Source: Bacillota bacterium
Lineage (GTDB): Bacteria > Bacillota > Clostridia > Christensenellales > Aristaeellaceae
DNA length: 25,844 bases
Reading direction: 5' to 3'
Assembly (NCBI GenBank): GCA_023459675.1
Contig: JAEWTC010000159.1
Coordinates: 1-25,844, forward strand
Shown here one piece after another: positions 8,353-16,596 of this stretch (position 1 is the stretch's first letter; every line of letters starts with the position of its first letter). A model generated the notes under the pieces. It searched no databases. It worked only from the letters and a program-made list of their open reading frames with translations, and was not told the origin of the DNA. The position numbers and the translations under genes were made by a program.

Positions 8353-9102
8353 ATGATTCAAACCGTATCGAAGGTATACTTTTCTCCCACCGGCAACACG
8401 CAAAAGAGCGTGGACGCGATGGCAAGCGCCATCGGCGTGGACAGCCGGACGTACGACGTAACCGCGGACTTAAGCCCCGCGCCGCACGCGTTCGGCGCGG
8501 ACGATTTCGTCATCTTCGGCATGCCGGTGTACGGCGGGCGCATCCCCAAGGCCGCCGCCGCGCGGCTGGCCGGGTTTACGGGAAACCAAACGCCGTGCAT
8601 CGCGGTCGTCACTTACGGAAACCGCCATTTTGACGACGCGCTGCTGGAGCTTTCCGAGCTTGCGACCGCACAGGGGTTTGTGGTGAAAGGCGCGGCGGCG
8701 CTGGTAGGCCGCCACACCTACGGCGACATTCAGGCGCACCGCCCCGATGCGGACGATCTGGCCGCGGACAGGGCGTTTGCCATGCAGGCGGCGCAAAACG
8801 CGCCGGGCCGCGCCGTAATCCTTCCCGGCGGCAGGCCGTATCAGGACGGCGGCAACGGCGGCCCCTTCCGCCCGCTGACCACGCAAGCCTGCACCCAGTG
8901 CGGGCTGTGTACGGCGCGCTGCCCCATGGGGGCGATCGCGGCGGACCATCAAACCATCGGCAGCGCGTGCATCGCGTGCTTCCGCTGCATCCGCATCTGC
9001 CCGGTACGCGCCAAGCACATGCAAACCGAAGCCTATCTTGCGTTCGCGGAACCGTTTTCCAACAAGCTTTCCCAGCGCAGGGAGAACGCGTATTTCCTGT
9101 AA
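8353..9102 (+). CDS. EFR1-type flavodoxin-like/2[4Fe-4S] ferredoxin protein
   Basis: A 249-residue electron carrier. The N-terminal ~165 residues are flavodoxin-like with the FMN phosphate loop SPTGNTQK at 11-18 and a GMPVYGGRIP strand-loop at 56-65. The C-terminal part carries two complete 4Fe-4S motifs, CxxCxxCxxxCP at C180/C183/C186/C190 and C206/C209/C212/C216. This layout is common in anaerobic Firmicutes (EFR1 family ferrodoxins), where the redox partner is usually unknown. ATG at 8353 follows GGAGG with a short spacer, favouring it over an in-frame start at 8302. It stands alone, with promoters not evident upstream. Confidence 0.9.
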   Translation: MIQTVSKVYFSPTGNTQKSVDAMASAIGVDSRTYDVTADLSPAPHAFGADDFVIFGMPVYGGRIPKAAAARLAGFTGNQTPCIAVVTYGNRHFDDALLELSELATAQGFVVKGAAALVGRHTYGDIQAHRPDADDLAADRAFAMQAAQNAPGRAVILPGGRPYQDGGNGGPFRPLTTQACTQCGLCTARCPMGAIAADHQTIGSACIACFRCIRICPVRAKHMQTEAYLAFAEPFSNKLSQRRENAYFL

Positions 9103-9166
9103 TGATATAGCGCGCCAGGCAAGCGCGCGGACAGCCGGGGCAAAGCCGTGCGAACCAACCGGCAAT

Positions 9167-9195
9167 TTGACGGCGCGGCGCCGCGGCGTTATGAT
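9167..9195 (+). promoter_or_regulatory. sigma-A promoter of the secreted-protein gene
   Basis: TTGACG at 9167-9172 and TATGAT at 9190-9195, exactly 17 bases apart, each one mismatch from consensus. RNA would start near 9202, about 64 bases before the ATG at 9266. Confidence 0.7.
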
Positions 9196-9265
9196 GTGTG
9201 CAAAAGGACGCCGCACCGGCACGGGCGCAGACAACGGCGCGTTTCCGGCGCGGCAGGGAAAGGCG

Positions 9266-9937
9266 ATGTGGACGATGCGGAACTTGGGAAAACAGGCGGC
9301 CCGTATGACGCTGGCATTGCTGACGGCATTCCTCCTGTTTAGCGCTGCGAGCGCCGGGCAAACCGCCGCCCCTGCGCAGGACGCATTACAGGCTTACGAG
9401 GACGTGCTCAGCGGCGCGCGCACCTACCTGATGTGTGACACGCTGGAAAATACCGTTACCGAGGCGATGATCCAGCCAGACGTCAGCCAGTGGTACGGCA
9501 TGATCTTCGAGGCGCCGCTTCATTACGCCGCGTACGCGGTCACCGATCTGGACGGCGACGAAAGCCCCGAAGTGCTGCTGCAACTGACGGACGATTTCGG
9601 GTTCGAGTTGCTGCGTTATCAGGACGGCTTGGTGTACGGCTATCCCTTTGTCGCCCGCGCCATGGAAGGCGTAACGGACGAGGGCGATATTCACGGCTCC
9701 AACGGCGCGGCAAACTACGGCTGGTACCGCGCGCGCTTCAACGGCCCGGTGATGGAAACGACCGTCGTTTGCTGGCGGTACGACGAACAGGAGCCGCCGG
9801 TGCGGTTTGTTATCGGCGACCGGGAGGTGCCGCAGGCCGAATTCGAAGCCTTCAACGACGACCTGTGGACGCGAAACGGCCTGTTCTGGACCGATTTCAT
9901 GCCGGGCAGCCTGCACATGGCCGTAACTGGCGAATAA
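9266..9937 (+). CDS. secreted protein of unknown function with DxDGD motif
   Basis: A 223-residue exported protein. Residues 1-30 are a signal peptide (basic start MRNLGKQAAR, hydrophobic LALLTAFLLF, cleavage after ASA at ~30) without a lipobox cysteine, so it should be released. The mature part has a calcium-loop-like DLDGDESPE at 94-102 followed by LLQLTDDFGFELL and DGLVYGYPFVARAM, a pattern recurrent in uncharacterised secreted proteins of Clostridia. Function not known. The ATG at 9266 has AGGG at 9255-9258; the ATG at 9275 is a possible alternative. A decayed sequence matching residues ~109-148 lies at the other end of the window (25366-25515), so this gene once had or still has relatives here. 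Confidence 0.72.
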   Translation: MWTMRNLGKQAARMTLALLTAFLLFSAASAGQTAAPAQDALQAYEDVLSGARTYLMCDTLENTVTEAMIQPDVSQWYGMIFEAPLHYAAYAVTDLDGDESPEVLLQLTDDFGFELLRYQDGLVYGYPFVARAMEGVTDEGDIHGSNGAANYGWYRARFNGPVMETTVVCWRYDEQEPPVRFVIGDREVPQAEFEAFNDDLWTRNGLFWTDFMPGSLHMAVTGE

Positions 9938-10255
9938 ACGACGCAAGGCGCGTACATTTCCCGCAGCGTTCTGTTCCTCCATGTGTTAACCGCGTTACGG
10001 AAGGACTGCTTGAGAACCCGGACGGCACGCCGATTTATCCGCGCGCAGCGGACGGAAGACAGGCGGAAGGCCGGTGCGATCTGCCCGCCGGAAGCCGTTC
10101 AGGCAGGAAAAAACCCGCATCCGGCTTGGAAATACACCCGATATGGAAGCACAAACCGACCGCCCCGGCTGGCAGCAGCCGGGGCGGTCGGTTTGGTTCA
10201 AGCGCGTCAGCACACCGGGACCCCAGCGGCAGGCTTCCGCCGGGTTCCGCCTCGC
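9938..10255. other. convergent intergenic region
   Basis: 318 bases between the plus-strand secreted-protein gene and the minus-strand creatininase-family gene. Apart from the large hairpin at 10152-10195 nothing was recognised. Open frames here are short and lack ribosome binding sites. Confidence 0.6.
10152..10195. terminator. bidirectional terminator hairpin
   Basis: CAAACCGACCGCCCCGGCT (10152-10170) is a perfect 19-base inverted match to 10177-10195 across a six-base loop GGCAGC. The stem's outer end gives GGTTTG on either strand, a weak U tract. It sits between convergent genes, ending transcription from both sides. Stem strength makes up for the poor U run. Confidence 0.7.
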
Positions 10256-11038
10256 TTATTCTTCGTTTAGCAGCGCCTGCGCCCTGGCGATGGCAATATC
10301 CGCTACTTCCTCGATGATATGATAGCCGAACGCCGCGTCCGCATCCTGCGGCAGATGGCCTTTGTTGGGCACGATCCCCAGCAGCGGCTTGCCTTTCTCC
10401 GGCAGAAGGCTTACGTCCACCCGCTGGGGATACAGGCACAGCATATGGCTGGTTTCCCAGTAGGCGGCATGGTCCCCGGCGTTTTCATACCGGGTTTCCA
10501 ATTGCTCGTAATCCACGAACGCCCAGGCCTTCATCGGGTTTTGCCGCGCGTTGAACGCTTCGGCAGCCGCGCGCGCGGGCCGGATCAGCGGATAATGCCC
10601 CGCCGTGAACACGCATACCTTGAAGCCGAGGCTCTGCACCTCGTAGAGAATTTGCAGCAGGTGATGATGGTAATGGGCGATCTGCTCCTCCTTGGTAAAC
10701 GGAAACCTGTCCGCGCCGAAATTTGCGAGCGGCAGTTCCATGGCCCCGGCAATCTGATCGTTATGGTGTTCGGGCAGCGTTTCTATAATCTCGCCCTGCA
10801 CGCGCACATCGCCGAAATACACCGGCGGCATTACCAACCCGCCGCCCTTGCGCGCCGCGACGATGGCAATCCCCTCCGCCTGCAGGGTATCCGACCCCAG
10901 CGGGTTGTGCACGCCGTGCCATTCGAGCGTCCCCAGCGGCACCCAGGCCACCGGCATTGCCTTGCGCCGCTTGACCGCTTCCGCCGGGCGGAGCATGTGA
11001 TAGCGGACTTCCGTCTGGTCCTGCGTCCAGTAATTCAT
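10256..11038 (-). CDS. creatininase-family amidohydrolase
   Basis: A 260-residue metal-dependent amidohydrolase related to creatinine amidohydrolase and MftE-type peptidases. The N-terminal metal motif LEWHGVHNPLGSD gives E39, H41 and D50; H138 lies in TAGHYPL where most members have NGHGGN; H180 and E185 in GDHAAYWETSHM fit the later conserved block. The ligand set looks intact but the second loop is unusual. Its start overlaps the stop of the GH106 gene by four bases (ATGA), so translation is probably coupled and it belongs to the sugar operon as its last gene. Creatinine as substrate is unlikely in this context; an amide or cyclic imide on the glycan or its breakdown product is the inference. 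Confidence 0.85.
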   Translation of the reverse strand: MNYWTQDQTEVRYHMLRPAEAVKRRKAMPVAWVPLGTLEWHGVHNPLGSDTLQAEGIAIVAARKGGGLVMPPVYFGDVRVQGEIIETLPEHHNDQIAGAMELPLANFGADRFPFTKEEQIAHYHHHLLQILYEVQSLGFKVCVFTAGHYPLIRPARAAAEAFNARQNPMKAWAFVDYEQLETRYENAGDHAAYWETSHMLCLYPQRVDVSLLPEKGKPLLGIVPNKGHLPQDADAAFGYHIIEEVADIAIARAQALLNEE

Positions 11039-14000
11039 ACCGTTTCTCCTCCTTCAGCCTCTATCAGGATTCGCGGGCATTCCATGAGCCCGTTAGGAAC
11101 GAGGATGTATTCCGCCGTATACGCGTCGCCCTCGGTGCGGAAGCATTCCCAGCTGACGTTAGTATTCCGCGTCCGGTCGTGGAACGGGCCCAGCAGATTG
11201 CGCGGCGTGCCGGTCACCTCGATCTCCACGGTGTTTTCCCCGGCTTGCACGCAACCGGTAATTTCGAGTTTCTCCACCGCTTTCCAAGGGATCAGCCCCG
11301 CGGCATGCCCGTTGACGCGCACCGAAACCACGGCGCCCTTCCACGCGCCCGGCGCGAGGAAGCATTTTCCGCCGCCAGGCTCCGGCAGCGTAAAGCGGCT
11401 TTGGTAAACCAACCCACCGCAGTAATGCGGAAATCCCTGCGCGCCCCAATCGCCCGGGCGGAGCTCCCGCACCGGCGCGGCAATCCGCCGGTGCGCGTCC
11501 ACGGAGAAATCCCCCAGCAGATACGCATTTTCAAGCTCCGTCGCGTTTCGGTAGGCGCAGCGCAGCACCAGTTGGTTGCGCCCGGCTTGCGGCGCGGGTA
11601 AGGGAATCTTTGCGAAACTGCGATCCAGATACCAGCCGGACGGCGTGCAAGGGATAGTTTTTCCGTTCAAAAGCAGCGTAAAATCTGCCGCGCTTTCCAG
11701 CGCCAGGCTCACGCCGCCCGCCGGAACCGTTTCCACGGTAAACTCCAGCCGCAGCTCGGCCCCGGCGCCGTCATGCGGATGCGGCTCGTTCACCCACTGA
11801 TACCGCTGCGGCAGCCCGTTATAGAAAATCGGGCGCATGCCGAGGGTTTGGCGGATGCCGCGCTGCGCCTGCCAGATCTCCATCGGAGCGGACCACGGGC
11901 TCCATTGCGCGTTTTCCCGGGAAACCCGGTATTGGCAGACGTCCAGCACCAGCGCGTTTTCCTGCGCGGCATGCACGGCAAACGGCGCGCGCAGCACGGC
12001 AGCCACGCGGGCGGCGTACCGCGGTTCCCGTATACAGGGCGTATCGCCGTCGCGGATCACGAACAGCGCGGATTCCGCCGCGCCCAACTCCAGCGGAAAG
12101 CAAAGCTCGCCGCCTTCCCGCGTTGCCGCGACGGGCTTAGCGCCGCCGCCGAGCAAATCCCAAGCCTCCGCCGCACCGCCGCCCGGCAGCCGCACCTGCG
12201 TGCGGACCGATACGTCCCGCCTGCGGTTTGCGACAAACAGGATGCGCCTGTCGCCGTCGCGGCGCAGCATATACCACAGGCCGGGGGTCTGGTTGCCCCG
12301 CTCGTCGGTCATGCCGACGCGCCGGGGCAGCAGCCGGTCAAGCAAACCGCACGCCGCCCCGGCGTCCGCGGCGTAGCGCACGTCCGCGCGGGCGAACAGG
12401 GCTTGGATCCCCTCGTCTGGCACGCCTTCAACCTTCGCGGGCGGTTCCCCGATCACGATCACGCGCACGCCCGCGTCCAGCGCCCGCGCCAATAGCGCCA
12501 CGGTGGAGGCAAACATCGTTTGCACCGGCGGCACCACCACCGCGCGATACGTTGCACAGCCTACGCGCAGCAAGCCGCTCTCCGCCGCGCCCTGCTCGGC
12601 AAGGATGGTTTCGTCTCCCAAATCGAAATCGTGATGCTCGTCCAAAAACCGCTGCAGGATCGCGGAAAAACCGCGCCCGTAAGCATCCACAGTGCGGATA
12701 TTCTCCTCGTCAAACCACCCGCCGGTACGGCTGGGGTCCGCGCCCATCATCATCCAGGCGGTCGTCAGCGGGTGCAAAATCAGCACGTCGCGAAGCGCGT
12801 CCCCCTGGGTGAGCATCAGCGACAGGCGCGCGAAATAATCTTCCATCAGGCGGTCGTATTTCCACCAGCTCGTCTGATAATTGAACGACAGGGCATAATC
12901 GCGCTTGCGGCAGCCCCGCAGGCTGTACATGGCCAAGTGCTGGCAGCGCAGCGTAACGCCCAGCGCGTATTGCCAGTCGCCCACCCATTTCTGGCTTTCA
13001 AAATCCAAATTCCAGCCGATGCACGCATAAAATTCGGACAGCACGTGTTTGCGCCCGTACTGCCTGGCAACGCTTGCGCATTGCTTCACGGTTAAAATCT
13101 CGTCGTCCTGCTCCCGCAGCAGGTCGATCCCCGGCACGTGCTGGTAGCGGTAGTGCGGCATGATGCAGCCGCTGACCCGGATCGACGCGCCCAGCTCGTT
13201 TTCCACCAGATAATGCCCGGTGAAGCGCAGATCGTTTCGGCCGCACCAGTCTCCCAGCTGTTTGGAGTACGCTTCGCAGAAGCGCTCCGATACCGTGCGC
13301 CAGTAATCATGCCGGACGCGCCCGCCGCCTTCGCCCGCAAAGAACAGCAGCGGCAGATGGTCAAACAGGTCGTACCCGCGCTTTGCGGCAAACTCGTCGT
13401 TCAGCCCGTCCGTCCAGGGCACCCATCCGCGTTTGCCCGTAAAGGCGCAGTTGCCGTCGGCGATATTGGGTTCGTCCGTAAAAATGCCCGCCACCGCGCC
13501 GCCGAACCGGTTGCCGACATCCCTGCGGTACGCCTCGTAGGTGGTCTGGATCAGAAGCTTTACAGAATCCGGGTTCAGGTTGTCGGCTGGCGCGTCGTTG
13601 TTGAACCATTCGCTGGGGCCGGATACCTCCCGCCGGAACACCAGAATCGTTTCGCCGGGTTCGCGCGGGCTTTGCGGGGTGGATATCCGGCGGTACGACA
13701 GCAGTTCCCCTCCGCTCAGGACGGCGGCAAACGCCGCCTTGACGCTCTCGCCTGGGATTTCCGCAGGCGCGGCCCGGCCGGGCGCTACGACCTCGATCGT
13801 TATGCTCTTGGCGCGGCACGCGTCGCCGCCTGCCGCGGGTACGCGCCCGCCCGCGGCGCCGGAAGGCCAGCGGTCCTCGTCGTACAGCCAAGCCTTCACG
13901 CCGTTTTGCTGCGCCGCATCCACGGCGGCGCGTACGCACGCCATCCATTCCTCTCCCAGATAAGGCGTTTCCAAGCCTTCGCGGGAGTGAATAAAAAAGC

Positions 14001-14145
14001 CGCCCATCCCGTGATCCGCCATATCGGCGATCTGTGTGGTCAATTCCTGCGGGTTCAGCCGGTCGTTCCAAGCCCAGAACGGCAGGGAACGATAGTCCGC
14101 CGGCGGATTTTGGAATGCCTCCGCCAGTTTCTGATACTTATCCAT
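11035..14145 (-). CDS. GH106-type glycosidase (alpha-L-rhamnosidase family)
   Basis: A 1036-residue enzyme expected to release terminal alpha-L-rhamnose. The opening matches the GH106 pattern: PFWAWNDRLNPQEL (22-35), GMGGFFIHSREGL (46-58), AWLYDEDRWPSGAAGG (85-100). Carboxylates in conserved-looking settings include E225 (FTDEPN), E315 (YLVENELG) and E371 (HVLSEFYA); which pair is catalytic cannot be settled by eye. VLILHPL (454-460) and YRAVVVPP (533-540) mark the domain behind the barrel, and the last ~350 residues look like beta-sandwich domains. No signal peptide, so it works inside the cell. The ATG at 14145 was chosen because the family N-terminus begins there; the frame stays open 182 codons further, but that part lies within the preceding gene and is Arg-rich. 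AAGGG lies just upstream; the previous stop is 20 bases away. Confidence 0.85.
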   Translation of the reverse strand: MDKYQKLAEAFQNPPADYRSLPFWAWNDRLNPQELTTQIADMADHGMGGFFIHSREGLETPYLGEEWMACVRAAVDAAQQNGVKAWLYDEDRWPSGAAGGRVPAAGGDACRAKSITIEVVAPGRAAPAEIPGESVKAAFAAVLSGGELLSYRRISTPQSPREPGETILVFRREVSGPSEWFNNDAPADNLNPDSVKLLIQTTYEAYRRDVGNRFGGAVAGIFTDEPNIADGNCAFTGKRGWVPWTDGLNDEFAAKRGYDLFDHLPLLFFAGEGGGRVRHDYWRTVSERFCEAYSKQLGDWCGRNDLRFTGHYLVENELGASIRVSGCIMPHYRYQHVPGIDLLREQDDEILTVKQCASVARQYGRKHVLSEFYACIGWNLDFESQKWVGDWQYALGVTLRCQHLAMYSLRGCRKRDYALSFNYQTSWWKYDRLMEDYFARLSLMLTQGDALRDVLILHPLTTAWMMMGADPSRTGGWFDEENIRTVDAYGRGFSAILQRFLDEHHDFDLGDETILAEQGAAESGLLRVGCATYRAVVVPPVQTMFASTVALLARALDAGVRVIVIGEPPAKVEGVPDEGIQALFARADVRYAADAGAACGLLDRLLPRRVGMTDERGNQTPGLWYMLRRDGDRRILFVANRRRDVSVRTQVRLPGGGAAEAWDLLGGGAKPVAATREGGELCFPLELGAAESALFVIRDGDTPCIREPRYAARVAAVLRAPFAVHAAQENALVLDVCQYRVSRENAQWSPWSAPMEIWQAQRGIRQTLGMRPIFYNGLPQRYQWVNEPHPHDGAGAELRLEFTVETVPAGGVSLALESAADFTLLLNGKTIPCTPSGWYLDRSFAKIPLPAPQAGRNQLVLRCAYRNATELENAYLLGDFSVDAHRRIAAPVRELRPGDWGAQGFPHYCGGLVYQSRFTLPEPGGGKCFLAPGAWKGAVVSVRVNGHAAGLIPWKAVEKLEITGCVQAGENTVEIEVTGTPRNLLGPFHDRTRNTNVSWECFRTEGDAYTAEYILVPNGLMECPRILIEAEGGETV

Positions 14146-14165
14146 AAAGCCCTTTCCGGTTTTCG

Positions 14166-15689
14166 CTAATTTTCCAGTTTCCGCGTCCACGCGCGCAAGC
14201 GCTCCGCAAGCGCGCTTTCCCCGCATGCCTGCGCGCACCGCGCCGCATCCGCGACCAGTTGGCCCGGCAGCCCGGCGGGCGGGCCGAAGAACTGCTCCGC
14301 CGGCGAAAGTCGCCCGTACGCCGTTTCCAGCGCGCTTACGCCGCTTTTGGACAGGCTTGCCGCGCCCGGATCGGCCCACGGGTTCAACCCGACGCCCGCA
14401 AGCAGATCCAGCAGCGTGTCCAGCCGCTCGTCGGCCAGGGAACCGAACACGCCAGCCCGGACATCCGCCCGCAACCCGTTTTCTTCCGAAAACAAGGCGC
14501 AGCGCCCGCGATACTTCCCGGCCAGCCAACGAAGCTTTTCTACGGTCATCCCGCCGTTTTCTCCGGCGCCTCGCATAAACTGCGCCTGGAAGAAACCGGT
14601 ATCGTCCACCAGCCCGCTCATCAGGTTCTTGAAGTGGCTGCACTCCTTCTCCACAGGGCCCTCGTCGATCAGGTTCAGGCTGAACCTGCATCCGGGATCA
14701 AATTGAAGCGCCAAAGCTTCCATGCCCGCGGGCGGATCGAACCGGAACACGCGCAGCGCGCCCGGGGCAACCAGCTCGTCCAGCGGGAGGTTTAGCACCG
14801 CGCCGGGTATGAACTCCCTGAGATGCAGGCGGTATCCGGCGGGAAGGCTTGCGCCGGGCTCCGGCGGCGCGCAGGCTTCGGTGGCCTGGTACACCGGCAC
14901 GATCGCATCCGCCGTGCTGTGCGACAAAAGCACCGGGCAGGTAATTTTGTCCAAATGGCTGACGGGCGAATAGCGCAGCCACTTTTCAGAGAGCGGGTTT
15001 TCAACGCCAAGCGATTGCCGCGTTGCCTCGAACGTATCCGCGACGGTTTTCACATACGGAATCAGATAATTGTTGAAATCCGCGCGCTGCTCGTCCGTCA
15101 GGGTGTGCGCCATGGCGAGGTTGTGCTCGTTCGACTGCGGAATATAGAAGCCGAACTCGTAGGGCAGGTGATAGACCCCGCTCATGCTGTACGCCGCGCA
15201 CAAGCCCCCACGCAGCGCTGCCAGCAGCATCGCCTGGTAACCGCCCGCGCTGCACCCGCGCAGCGCGATCCGCAGCGGATCGACGTTCGGGCTGCGCCGT
15301 GCCAGGCTGACCATAGCGCTGGCGCAGCGCAGATCCCTGCCCGTAATCTGCATCAGGTCTTCGATAGGGATCCGCGTCGGCGTGAACACCGCCCAGCCGC
15401 GGGACAGGTATTCGTACAGCACCCGGTCGCCGTCCGGAATCTCATAGTGCACGGATAGAATCAGCGGAAAAGGGCCCTGCGCCGCTTTGGGCAGGTAATA
15501 CCTTGCCTGCCGCGTTTCGGGTTTTCCCTCCGGCCCCAGAAAGGAAAAGGTCACGTCCTCTTTCAAGGCAAAAACGCTTTTTCCGCTCTTGGGATCGCCG
15601 TTTTGGTACAGCGTATCCTCCTGCACCTGCGCGCCCCCCGGCGTGTTCATGGAAAGCACCGTCAGCCTGTCCGGTTTTTGATCTTTCAT
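14166..15689 (-). CDS. alpha/beta hydrolase with long C-terminal extension
   Basis: A 507-residue cytoplasmic hydrolase. Residues ~65-290 form an alpha/beta hydrolase domain like prolyl-oligopeptidase/acyl-esterase proteins, with the nucleophile elbow RGCSAGG (Ser147) and Asp261 in HSTADAIVP; the histidine is not certain. The final ~200 residues (HLREFIPG onward) are not recognised and make the protein longer than simple esterases. GGGAGG at 15696-15701 gives six-base spacing to the ATG at 15689, so this was preferred over the ATG at 15695 that abuts it. It follows the permease by a few bases. In this operon de-acylation of an imported oligosaccharide is the most likely job (inference). Confidence 0.78.
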   Translation of the reverse strand: MKDQKPDRLTVLSMNTPGGAQVQEDTLYQNGDPKSGKSVFALKEDVTFSFLGPEGKPETRQARYYLPKAAQGPFPLILSVHYEIPDGDRVLYEYLSRGWAVFTPTRIPIEDLMQITGRDLRCASAMVSLARRSPNVDPLRIALRGCSAGGYQAMLLAALRGGLCAAYSMSGVYHLPYEFGFYIPQSNEHNLAMAHTLTDEQRADFNNYLIPYVKTVADTFEATRQSLGVENPLSEKWLRYSPVSHLDKITCPVLLSHSTADAIVPVYQATEACAPPEPGASLPAGYRLHLREFIPGAVLNLPLDELVAPGALRVFRFDPPAGMEALALQFDPGCRFSLNLIDEGPVEKECSHFKNLMSGLVDDTGFFQAQFMRGAGENGGMTVEKLRWLAGKYRGRCALFSEENGLRADVRAGVFGSLADERLDTLLDLLAGVGLNPWADPGAASLSKSGVSALETAYGRLSPAEQFFGPPAGLPGQLVADAARCAQACGESALAERLRAWTRKLEN

Positions 15690-15702
15690 AGCCATCCTCC
15701 CG

Positions 15703-16584
15703 TTACAGCTTAAGGCCCGCCGCCATATCGCCGTTGATAAAGTACTTCAGGCCCAGCGACGCGATGACGATCAGCGGAATGCCGCTGAGCAGGTACATGG
15801 CGTACGACACGCCCTGGTTGCCCGAAAGGCTGGAATACTGGGAAGCCAGCGAGCGCAGCACCGGCATCAGCGTCTGGTGCATCTGCTGGTCGATCACCAG
15901 CGTAGGCCAGAGAAAATCGTTATAATATCCCGAGAAACAGGCGACCGCCTGGAGCGCAAGCACCGGGATGGCCAGCGGCACGGAGATTTCCGCATACAGT
16001 ACGAAATCCCCCGCGCCGTCGATCTTCGCGGCTTCAAACAGCGCGGGCGGCTGCTGCGAAAGGAAGGTACGGAACAAGAAAATCGCGCCTACCTGGCCGC
16101 CCGCGACGTAGGGAAGAAGCAGCGCCCACCACGTGTTTTTGATGCCCAGCTTGAGGATGAGCAGATATTGCGGCGTGAGCGACAATACGGACGGCACGAT
16201 CATCAGCGCGATGATGGAGTAATACAGCGCTTCCTTGCCCGGAAACTGATGCTGTACGAACACATAGGCGGCCAGCGAGCCCATCGCGACGATGGCGGCC
16301 GATGCGATCAGGCAGACCAGCACGCTGTTGATCATATTGTGGGACAAGCCGTTCATGCCGATCGACCAGTTCTCCCACATGGGCGTTCTGGGCAGGCTCC
16401 AAACGCCCTGCGCCATTTCGTAATTCGTTTTGAACGAATTGAGCACCGTTACGATCACCGGCATGAACACCAGCAAGATCGTGACGATCAGCACCGCATA
16501 TACCGCGATCTGCGCGGGAAGCCCTTCGATGCCCTTGCGTCCCCTGCCGAGGCGAAGGACGCGCTTCGTTTTTGCGTTGATCAT
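15703..16584 (-). CDS. CUT1 sugar ABC transporter permease, MalG-like
   Basis: A 293-residue inner permease subunit with six predicted membrane helices, starting IAVYAVLIVTILLVFMPVI and ending in a hydrophobic helix before FINGDMAAGLKL. The EAA loop that contacts the ATPase is present as EAAKIDGAGDF followed by the ISVPLAIPVLA segment. GGAGG lies seven bases before the ATG. It pairs with the propeller-fused permease whose stop is 12 bases upstream. No ATP-binding subunit is encoded in this locus, so a shared MsmK/MsiK-type ATPase elsewhere is presumably used, as in many Firmicutes CUT1 systems. Confidence 0.93.
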   Translation of the reverse strand: MINAKTKRVLRLGRGRKGIEGLPAQIAVYAVLIVTILLVFMPVIVTVLNSFKTNYEMAQGVWSLPRTPMWENWSIGMNGLSHNMINSVLVCLIASAAIVAMGSLAAYVFVQHQFPGKEALYYSIIALMIVPSVLSLTPQYLLILKLGIKNTWWALLLPYVAGGQVGAIFLFRTFLSQQPPALFEAAKIDGAGDFVLYAEISVPLAIPVLALQAVACFSGYYNDFLWPTLVIDQQMHQTLMPVLRSLASQYSSLSGNQGVSYAMYLLSGIPLIVIASLGLKYFINGDMAAGLKL

Positions 16585-16596
16585 GCGTCTGCCTCC

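Noticed and set aside
14146..14691. 182-codon N-terminal extension of the GH106 gene
   Set aside because: The extension lies inside the upstream hydrolase gene and is Arg/Gly-rich; the family N-terminus starts at 14145 with a purine-rich site just upstream.
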